From a bacterium (lineage in GTDB: Bacteria > UBA3054), in NCBI GenBank assembly GCA_017538635.1, contig JAFYIM010000312.1, positions 1 through 8,202 on the forward strand: a DNA stretch of 8,202 nt, in the 5' to 3' direction. A model generated the notes under the pieces. The model was not told where the DNA came from. It searched no databases and saw only the letters and a list, made by a program, of their open reading frames with translations. Positions within the stretch are counted from its first letter, which is position 1, and the number at the start of each line of letters is the position of its first letter. Position numbers and translations under genes: made by a program. Shown here in pieces: positions 1 through 4,653 of the stretch.

Positions 1-604
1 CGCGCTGAGCGCCACCCAGCTCGTCATGAGCGCCACCTTCTGGCGCTCCAACCTCGTTCTGAAAGCCAAGGAAGCCAAGACCGCGGAGGACAGGGGCAGG
101 GTTATGCAGCAGACGCAGCTCTTGCGCAGCTTCGCCCTCGTTCAGGTCATCCAAATGCACCGCGCGCCGGAATCGACGATGCTGGCGATCGTCCAAAACG
201 ACAAGGACCACCACTCCATCCACGCGCCGGAAGCCTGCTTCCCCAGCCAGGGCTGGACCATCGACGAACCCACGGATTTCCCGCTGACGCTGGGCGAGAC
301 CAGTTTCAACGCCGCCAGAATGGACGTCAGCTTCATCCAGGCGAACATCAAGGAAACCATCATCTACTGGTACCAGTGCGACCACAAGCTGCATAAGACC
401 TCGCCAATACTTTACGCCACCAGACGCTATATGTGGCTGCCCTTTAAGACGACCTTCGACCTTGTCTTCAAAGGACTGGGCGACCGCTGGTCCTTCATAC
501 GTTTCTCCGCTCCCGTGGAGGACGACGAGACCTACGACGACGGCGCGGAAAAGATAAAAGAACTGCTTTTTGAACTGGAACCCTACCTTACCTACGAGAA
601 ATAA
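1..604 (+). CDS. EpsI-like exosortase-associated protein (5' partial)
   Basis: Residues counted from the ATG at 26 show the EpsI (DUF3485) signature. It is H62-H63-S-I-H-A-P-E-A-C71-F-P-S-Q-G-W77 (bases 209-256), matching the family pattern H-x-P-x-x-C-x-P-x-x-G-W. A YWYQCDHK segment follows, then a C-terminal strand region (RWSFIRFSAPV) like the family's ALVRLSTPV end. EpsI proteins work with exosortases, the membrane enzymes that process PEP-CTERM surface or exopolysaccharide-linked proteins. They occur as separate proteins or as the C-terminal domain of an exosortase fusion. The frame stays open from base 2 to the left edge, and the ATG at 26 has no purine-rich Shine-Dalgarno, so the true start probably lies upstream and the visible part is the soluble C-terminal domain. 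Whether an exosortase membrane domain precedes it cannot be seen. The stop at 602-604 is one base from the next gene, implying co-transcription and coupled translation. Confidence 0.75.
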   Translation, partial: ALSATQLVMSATFWRSNLVLKAKEAKTAEDRGRVMQQTQLLRSFALVQVIQMHRAPESTMLAIVQNDKDHHSIHAPEACFPSQGWTIDEPTDFPLTLGETSFNAARMDVSFIQANIKETIIYWYQCDHKLHKTSPILYATRRYMWLPFKTTFDLVFKGLGDRWSFIRFSAPVEDDETYDDGAEKIKELLFELEPYLTYEK

Positions 605-605
605 A

Positions 606-1619
606 ATGGCGGATTTCAAACTCAATCAATTCAAAGGAACGAGGCTGACGACCGTTATCCTCATCTCCATCGGACTCTCGCTTTTCCTTTGGGGGCGCTA
701 CAAGCTGAGCGGCGCCGAGGAATTCACCATGAAGGCCGAGATCCTCTGCAACGTGAGCGACCCGGAGAAGTTCACGGCGTTCACCTGCTACACCAACTCC
801 ACGGAGGAAGTGAACACGGTCGAGCTGACGGTCCTCTGCACGAAGATGGACCGCGACCTCATCAGGCCTGATGACTTTTCCCTGATGCTGGACTTTTCCA
901 GTGAGACGCAGCAGAACGTCATCCCCGCCCTGGAGCTGAAGCCTTCCATGGCCCGCTACATGGGTCCCCAGGATTTCAAGGGCAAATTCAACGTCGTGGA
1001 CATTGAGCCCAAACGCTTGAAAGCCGTCATCGATACCATAAGCGACCGCAGCCTGCCGGTCCTGGTCGACATCAAGGGCGAACCGGGCGACGGCTACACT
1101 GTTTCCGCCACCAACATAACGCCCTCTTTCGTGACCGTCAAGGGCCCGGGGGAGCTGCTTTCAAAGATGACCGGCGTCATGACGGAAAGCTTGAGCGTGG
1201 AAGGCGTCAGGAAAAATCTCGACACTTTCTGCTCCGTCATCGTCCCGGAAAAGATCGAAACGCACACCAGGAACGTCAGGGTAAAGCTTGAGATCAGCCA
1301 CGCGCCCAAGATCGTCGCCATGGAAAAGATCGCCGTCGAGCACTTCGGCACCCCGCAGGGCAACTGCGAGGCGACCTTCACCCCCGCCACCGTTGACATA
1401 ACCATGGAAGTGCCGATGGACGACTTCGAGGAGTTTGACCCCAAAGAAGTCAAGGCTTTCGTCGATGTCTCTAACCTCGCCCCCTCGGAATACACCCTTC
1501 CCGTGAAAGTGCTGCCGGTGAAAGCCGGAAGAGTGAAAATTATAGAGCCCAAAGAGATCAAAGTCTCAATAGTAAAGCCTATTAGGCCCGCAAAACCCGA
1601 AAAGCCCCCTAAAGGCTGA
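606..1619 (+). CDS. YbbR-domain (CdaR-like) membrane-anchored protein
   Basis: The product has 337 residues. A short cytoplasmic N-terminus is followed by one membrane segment at about residues 14-30 (LTTVILISIGLSLFLWG), then an all-beta extracytoplasmic part. The clearest YbbR repeat begins near residue 149 with LPVLVDIKGEPGDGY and continues through ITPSFVTVKGPGELL. A last repeat lies near residues 280-325 (LPVKVLPVKAGRVKIIEP), and the C-terminus is Pro/Lys-rich. YbbR proteins such as CdaR regulate the membrane diadenylate cyclase CdaA, which makes c-di-AMP; other members have no known role. Neither cdaA nor glmM is in view; it could lie upstream of the window. An in-frame TTG at 570 would add 12 residues, but the ATG at 606 is preferred because it starts one base after the preceding stop and places the membrane segment normally. 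Family assignment is fairly secure; a c-di-AMP role is inference. Confidence 0.75.
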   Translation: MADFKLNQFKGTRLTTVILISIGLSLFLWGRYKLSGAEEFTMKAEILCNVSDPEKFTAFTCYTNSTEEVNTVELTVLCTKMDRDLIRPDDFSLMLDFSSETQQNVIPALELKPSMARYMGPQDFKGKFNVVDIEPKRLKAVIDTISDRSLPVLVDIKGEPGDGYTVSATNITPSFVTVKGPGELLSKMTGVMTESLSVEGVRKNLDTFCSVIVPEKIETHTRNVRVKLEISHAPKIVAMEKIAVEHFGTPQGNCEATFTPATVDITMEVPMDDFEEFDPKEVKAFVDVSNLAPSEYTLPVKVLPVKAGRVKIIEPKEIKVSIVKPIRPAKPEKPPKG

Positions 1620-1640
1620 TTGACTTGCAAAGGCCTTTTT
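1611..1640 (+). terminator. Possible weak terminator after the YbbR gene
   Basis: AAAGGC at 1611-1616 can pair with GCCTTT at 1633-1638, and the second arm runs into a short T-rich stretch (TTTTT at 1636-1640). The stem is only six pairs with a 16-base loop, and its first arm overlaps the last codons and stop of the YbbR gene. The tRNA -35 box lies inside the loop. It may reduce read-through but is far weaker than the hairpins at 4340 and 4610. Confidence 0.25.
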
Positions 1641-1648
1641 GGTAGGAT
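1620..1648 (+). promoter_or_regulatory. Sigma70-type promoter for the tRNA-accD-ribE-rodA operon
   Basis: TTGACT at 1620-1625 is separated by 17 bases from TAGGAT at 1643-1648, close to the TTGACA/TATAAT consensus. GATAAT at 1646-1651 is an alternative -10 but with a 20-base spacer. Transcription would start near 1655-1660, about 10-15 bases before tRNA-Cys. It is the only good promoter visible ahead of accD, because the gap between tRNA-Leu and accD is 20 bases. Confidence 0.6.
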
Positions 1649-1670
1649 AATCAACACAATTTCTAAAAAA

Positions 1671-1746
1671 GGCGGTGTAGCCAAGTGGCTAAGGCAAAGG
1701 TTTGCAAAACCTTCATTCATCGGTTCGATTCCGATCGCCGCCTCCA
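1671..1746 (+). tRNA. tRNA-Cys(GCA)
   Basis: A full cloverleaf can be folded. The acceptor GGCGGTG pairs with CGCCGCC (one G-U). The D stem is GCC/GGC. The anticodon stem AAGGT/ACCTT encloses the loop TTGCAAA, giving anticodon GCA. A 5-base variable loop is followed by T stem ATCGG/CCGAT with loop TTCGATT. The discriminator is T and the CCA end is encoded (1744-1746). The 5' neighbour is a promoter and the 3' neighbour, 16 bases on, is tRNA-Leu, so both are probably cut from one precursor. Confidence 0.96.
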
Positions 1747-1762
1747 ATTTCATTCATTAAAT

Positions 1763-1846
1763 GCCGAAGTGGCGGAATTGGTAGACGCCAGGGATTTAAA
1801 ATCCCTTGTGCTTTTGCACGTGCCGGTTCGAGTCCGGCCCTCGGCA
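1763..1846 (+). tRNA. tRNA-Leu(UAA)
   Basis: This is a class II tRNA with a long variable arm. Acceptor GCCGAAG pairs with CCTCGGC (one A-C mismatch). D stem GGCG/CGCC carries the GAATTGGTAGA loop. Anticodon stem AGGGA/TCCCT encloses TTTAAAA, giving anticodon TAA. The variable arm is GTGC-TTTT-GCAC. The T stem is GCCGG/CCGGC with loop TTCGAGT, and the discriminator is A. CCA is not encoded (CTC follows), unlike the neighbouring tRNA-Cys, so CCA must be added by nucleotidyltransferase after 3' trimming. The end is 20 bases from the accD start. Confidence 0.96.
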
Positions 1847-1856
1847 CTCTCCCCCC

Positions 1857-1869
1857 GAGGTAGCAATTG
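1857..1869 (+). promoter_or_regulatory. Ribosome binding site and TTG start of accD
   Basis: GAGG at 1857-1860 sits six bases before the TTG at 1867-1869. No ATG or GTG in this frame offers a comparable site, and the frame upstream falls in tRNA-Leu. The TTG is therefore the likely start. The site lies 11 bases from the tRNA-Leu 3' end, so the mature mRNA may begin just before it after tRNA processing. Confidence 0.7.
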
Positions 1870-2703
1870 ATAAACAATTTTTCCCGCTTGCGCAAAAAGC
1901 GCAGAGTTATCCCTGACGGTCTCTGGACCAAATGCTCGGGCTGCGGTGAGATAATTTACGCTAAAAAGCTTACGGAAGCTTCCGAAGTCTGCCCCAAATG
2001 CGGCTTTCATTACAAGCTGCCGGTGGCTGACAGGATCGATCTCCTTTGCGACGAGAATTCTTTCTCGGAATTCGACCATTCCCTTATTTCCGGCGATCCC
2101 CTTAAATTCAGCGACGGCAAACCCTATCCCGAAAAGCACGCTGAGAACCGCGAGAAGACCGGGGAGCCCGAAGCCGTCATCACTGGCACAGGGAAAGTCG
2201 AGGGGCAGGACATCGTTTTGGCCGTCATGAATTTTGATTTCATGGGCGGCTCCATCGGCTCGGCTGTCGGTGAAAAGATCACCAGAGCCGCGGAATTGGC
2301 GCTTGAGAAAAAGATCCCCCTCGTCGTCGTCACCGCTTCCGGCGGCGTCAGAATGCACGAAGGAATCATAGGCCTCATGCAGATGGCCAAGACCGCCGCG
2401 GCGATAGGGAAATTGAAAAACGCCCGCATCCCCTACGTCGTCATTCTGACGAACCCGACCTACGGCGGGACGACCGCAAGCTTCGCGACGCTTGGCGACA
2501 TCATCATTTCCGAACCGAAAGCCATGATCGGCTTCGCCGGCGGGCGCGTCATCAAGCAGACCATCCGCCAGGATCTGCCGGAAGGCTTCCAGACGGCGGA
2601 ATTCCTTTTGGAGCACGGTCAGATAGACATTATATCCCCGCGCGGAAAACTTAAAGAGACGCTGTCAAAGTGCCTCAAATACTTATGTTCACAGGCATCG
2701 TAG
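1867..2703 (+). CDS. accD: Acetyl-CoA carboxylase carboxyltransferase subunit beta
   Basis: AccD and AccA form the carboxyltransferase that moves CO2 from carboxybiotin to acetyl-CoA, giving malonyl-CoA, the committed step of cytoplasmic fatty acid synthesis. The 278-residue product has the N-terminal zinc ribbon Cys23-x2-Cys26-x15-Cys42-x2-Cys45, followed by a crotonase-fold domain. Recognisable there are the FDFMGGSIGSAVGEK segment, the oxyanion-region SGGVRMHEGI (usually SGGARMQEG, so Ala-to-Val and Gln-to-His here), the NPTYGGTTASFA stretch and the GFAGGRVIKQT...LPEGFQ ending. Length and domain order are normal for the family. accA is not adjacent and must be elsewhere. The TTG start is backed by GAGG six bases upstream. 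It shares 19 bases with ribE at its 3' end and follows tRNA-Leu by 20 bases, so it is likely transcribed from the tRNA promoter. Confidence 0.96.
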   Translation: MINNFSRLRKKRRVIPDGLWTKCSGCGEIIYAKKLTEASEVCPKCGFHYKLPVADRIDLLCDENSFSEFDHSLISGDPLKFSDGKPYPEKHAENREKTGEPEAVITGTGKVEGQDIVLAVMNFDFMGGSIGSAVGEKITRAAELALEKKIPLVVVTASGGVRMHEGIIGLMQMAKTAAAIGKLKNARIPYVVILTNPTYGGTTASFATLGDIIISEPKAMIGFAGGRVIKQTIRQDLPEGFQTAEFLLEHGQIDIISPRGKLKETLSKCLKYLCSQAS

Positions 2704-3266
2704 AAAAAATTGGCCAGGTCCTGGAACTCAAAAGAGAGGGGCATGTCCTTAGCCTGACCGTCAAAGCGCCCTTTGCCGGCGAATTGTCATTGGGCGAAAG
2801 CGTGGCGATAGAAGGCGTCTGCACGACCGTGACGAAAAAAGACGACGCTTCCTTCACCGTCCAGCTACAGGGCGAAACGATCAAACGCACCTCGCTTTCT
2901 AGTCTCAAATATGGCCAATACGTGAACCTTGAGCGCGCCGTCACGCCCAATACCAGACTGGGCGGGCACTTCGTGGAAGGGCACGTTGACTGCTGCGTTC
3001 CCCTGCGCTCCTTCCACCGCGAAGGAGAGGACATGGTCCTGCGCTTCACTATCCCGCCTGAACTTTCGAAATACGCCGTGGAGAAAGGATATATCGCCGT
3101 CAACGGCATCAGCCTTACGATCGCCTACGCCTCCCCCGACATTTCTCTGCACATCATCCCGGCGACCTTTGAAAATACCACGCTGAAATATCTGAAGGTC
3201 GGCGATCCGCTCAACATAGAGACTGACATTCTTGGAAAATACGTTGTGAACGCCTTGCGAAAATGA
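2685..3266 (+). CDS. ribE: Riboflavin synthase, alpha chain
   Basis: This enzyme converts two 6,7-dimethyl-8-ribityllumazine molecules to riboflavin plus a pyrimidine, the last step of riboflavin synthesis. The 193-residue product starts with the hallmark MFTGIVE. It has two tandem lumazine-binding barrels, about residues 1-90 and 91-190. The first contains GESVAIEGVCTTV and the second the equivalent GYIAVNGISLTI. The conserved NLERA...RLGGHFVEGHVD links them and IPATFENTTL lies near the end. In the first barrel the usual VAVNGVCLTV is changed (Asn to Glu, Leu to Thr), which is uncommon. The start is placed at ATG 2685 by homology to MFTGIVE. A GTG at 2670 would add five residues. No Shine-Dalgarno is visible and the start lies inside accD, so translation is probably coupled to accD. 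Its stop overlaps the rodA start (ATGA). Also called ribC in some species. Confidence 0.95.
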   Translation: MFTGIVEKIGQVLELKREGHVLSLTVKAPFAGELSLGESVAIEGVCTTVTKKDDASFTVQLQGETIKRTSLSSLKYGQYVNLERAVTPNTRLGGHFVEGHVDCCVPLRSFHREGEDMVLRFTIPPELSKYAVEKGYIAVNGISLTIAYASPDISLHIIPATFENTTLKYLKVGDPLNIETDILGKYVVNALRK

Positions 3267-4357
3267 GGGATCTCAGGCACTACCATATCTGCTACTTCTT
3301 GTGGATCCCGGCCATTCTGCTCTGCGTCACGGGAGTTCTGGCCATTTATTCCGCCTCCTTAGGCTACCAGTCCGACTATGTTTCCAGGCAGTTGATGTGG
3401 CTTCTTATCGCGATAATTTTGGCCGTCGGCGTCTCGCTCATCCCCTACTTGTTTTTCCACCACTACGCCACCATCATCTACGCCGTTTCGCTTCTTTCTT
3501 TGCTGTTGGTCCTCATAATAGGCCAGGAACGCAACGGAGCGAAAGCCTGGCTGGGTTTCGGCTCATTCGGGATACAACCGTCGGAATTCACCAAAATAGC
3601 CGTGATTTTCCTTTTCGGGCGCTATTTCGCGGATTTTGAGGAACACCGCTACAACTGGAAATATTATTTCATGTCGTTCGGCATCCTGGCCATCCCCATG
3701 GCGCTGATCCTGCTCCAGCCCGACCTCGGTACCATGCTGACGTTTTTCCCGGTCGTTATCGCCATGTTCCTTGTTACCGGCACGAAACTCAGTCTGCTCT
3801 TAACGACTTTTTTGGGCGTAGTGGCGGCCTTTCCGCCCGTCTGGATGTTCCTTTTGAAAAACTATCAGAAGCAGCGCTTCCTTTTGACCTGGCATCCCGA
3901 AAGAGACCCCTGGGGCTACGGCTACCACGCCCTGATGTCGAAACTGACGCTTGGCAGCGGAATGCTCTTCGGCAGAGGATACGGGGAATCCCGCATGAGC
4001 AAATTGAATTTTCTGCCGGAAAGGCACACGGACTTTATCTTCTCGGTATTCGGGGAGGAATGGGGCTTCATTGGCTCCGTGCTTTTGCTCTGCCTTTACT
4101 TCTTCCTGATCCTGGCGGCCCTTAGGATCGCCCGCGGCGCCCGCGACCTTTTCGGCGTTACGGTGGCGACGGGCATAGCCGTCCTTATCGCGACGCATGT
4201 CATAATGAACGTCGGAATGTGCACAGGGCTTATGCCTGTCATCGGCGTTCCCCTTCCCCTCTTCTCTTACGGCGGGTCTTCGCTTCTTTGCACTATGATC
4301 GCGCTTGGCGTACTGCAGAGCATCTACGCCGACGCAAAAAATAAGGGCGCTTATTAA
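3263..4357 (+). CDS. rodA: RodA-type peptidoglycan glycosyltransferase (SEDS family)
   Basis: RodA polymerises lipid II into glycan strands during lateral wall growth, in a complex with a class B penicillin-binding protein (PBP2/MrdA), MreC and MreD. The product has 364 residues and is strongly hydrophobic, with about ten membrane segments as in the SEDS family. Family landmarks are GAKAWLGFGSFGIQPSEFTK near residue 95, LLQPDLGT near residue 153, and the large external loop HPERDPWGYGYH with Asp215, equivalent to the catalytic Asp of RodA. Then come GRGYGESRMSKLNFLPERHTDFIFSV and the C-terminal PVIGVPLPLFSYGGSS. HTDFIF and the PERDP loop favour RodA over FtsW. The start is ATG 3263, overlapping the ribE stop by four bases with no clear Shine-Dalgarno, which suggests translational coupling. 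The last codons form the left arm of a terminator. No mreBCD or mrdA gene is in view. Confidence 0.93.
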   Translation: MRDLRHYHICYFLWIPAILLCVTGVLAIYSASLGYQSDYVSRQLMWLLIAIILAVGVSLIPYLFFHHYATIIYAVSLLSLLLVLIIGQERNGAKAWLGFGSFGIQPSEFTKIAVIFLFGRYFADFEEHRYNWKYYFMSFGILAIPMALILLQPDLGTMLTFFPVVIAMFLVTGTKLSLLLTTFLGVVAAFPPVWMFLLKNYQKQRFLLTWHPERDPWGYGYHALMSKLTLGSGMLFGRGYGESRMSKLNFLPERHTDFIFSVFGEEWGFIGSVLLLCLYFFLILAALRIARGARDLFGVTVATGIAVLIATHVIMNVGMCTGLMPVIGVPLPLFSYGGSSLLCTMIALGVLQSIYADAKNKGAY

Positions 4358-4377
4358 AGCGCCCTTATTCTTTTTTT
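4340..4377 (+). terminator. Strong intrinsic terminator of the rodA operon, shared with the convergent lipoprotein gene
   Basis: A perfect 13-pair stem is formed by AATAAGGGCGCTT (4340-4352) and AAGCGCCCTTATT (4357-4369), with the four-base loop ATTA and seven T at 4371-4377. The left arm is rodA coding sequence (codons for Asn-Lys-Gly-Ala-Tyr) and the rodA stop starts in the loop. On the minus strand the same stem is followed by a short T run (complement of A at 4336-4339), so it can also end the lipoprotein transcript, whose stop codon (4376-4378) overlaps the plus-strand T tract. Confidence 0.93.
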
Positions 4378-4588
4378 ACTTCACTTCCGACATTTGCATG
4401 GTGAAAGTGCCGTCCGCGTTTTTCGTCAGTCCGGGAGCAGCCGGGGCTGCCGGAGTTTCAGGAGCGGCGGGCTGAACTTCAACGAATTCCTCTTCGGGAG
4501 GAGGCTGAAGCTCTTGAGTTTCGGTCGTCTTGCAGCCGAAGAGGCAGAAAGCAAGGCTCGCGATAAGAAGAAGGCTTAAAGTTTTCAT
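4376..4588 (-). CDS. Small Pro/Ala/Glu-rich lipoprotein, function unknown
   Basis: The 70-residue product begins with a classical lipoprotein signal: MK, a hydrophobic run (LSLLLIASLAFCLF), then L16-F-G-C19, read as the lipobox with Cys19 as the lipidated residue. The mature part would be 52 residues. It has an acidic, proline- and alanine-rich stretch (QPPPEEEFVEVQPAAPETPAAPAAPG) and a short polar tail ending ADGTFTMQMSEVK. No enzyme motif is present and I do not recognise the family. The start at 4588 is chosen because AAAGGA lies seven bases upstream and gives a clean signal peptide. A longer frame to 4678 would run backwards through the ppdK terminator and lacks a signal peptide. It is convergent with rodA (18-base gap) and starts just after the ppdK terminator. 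It may be a disordered periplasmic tether or spacer. Confidence 0.75.
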   Translation of the reverse strand: MKTLSLLLIASLAFCLFGCKTTETQELQPPPEEEFVEVQPAAPETPAAPAAPGLTKNADGTFTMQMSEVK

Positions 4589-4603
4589 AGCTTTTTCCTT
4601 TGG

Positions 4604-4640
4604 GAAAAAAATGGTCTCCGGAAAAATTCCGGAGACCATT
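4604..4640 (-). terminator. Intrinsic terminator of ppdK
   Basis: AATGGTCTCCGGAA (4610-4623) and TTCCGGAGACCATT (4627-4640) make a perfect 14-pair stem with a three-base loop. On the minus strand the stem is followed by a T run (complement of A at 4605-4610). It lies 13 bases after the ppdK stop. The distance from its T run to the lipoprotein start at 4588 is about 16 bases, just enough for the AAAGGA ribosome site. Confidence 0.93.
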
Positions 4641-4653
4641 CGATTAATGGAAG

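Noticed and set aside
570..605. TTG start at 570 for the YbbR protein
   Set aside because: It lies inside the EpsI-like gene without a ribosome site; the ATG at 606 gives the usual N-terminus just before the membrane segment.
1646..1651. GATAAT as the -10 box of the tRNA promoter
   Set aside because: Its spacing to TTGACT is 20 bases, whereas TAGGAT gives the preferred 17; both overlap, so only the latter was called.
1094..1753. 219-codon minus-strand frame over the YbbR gene and tRNA-Cys
   Set aside because: Its start is the reverse complement of tRNA-Cys (GIEPMNEGFANLCLSHLATPP), a well-known kind of false protein from tRNA genes, and the rest is antisense to a genuine gene.
1685..1931. 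Short frames on both strands across the two tRNAs
   Set aside because: They are translations of tRNA sequence (for example EVAELVDARDLKS and AGLEPARAKAQG), typical artefacts.
1750..2616. 288-codon minus-strand frame over tRNA-Leu and accD
   Set aside because: The C-terminal part (TRTGTCKSTRDFKSLASTNSA) is antisense tRNA-Leu, a common mis-annotation; the remainder is the shadow of accD.
2670..2684. GTG start at 2670 for riboflavin synthase
   Set aside because: The family starts almost invariably with MFTGIVE, which fits ATG 2685.
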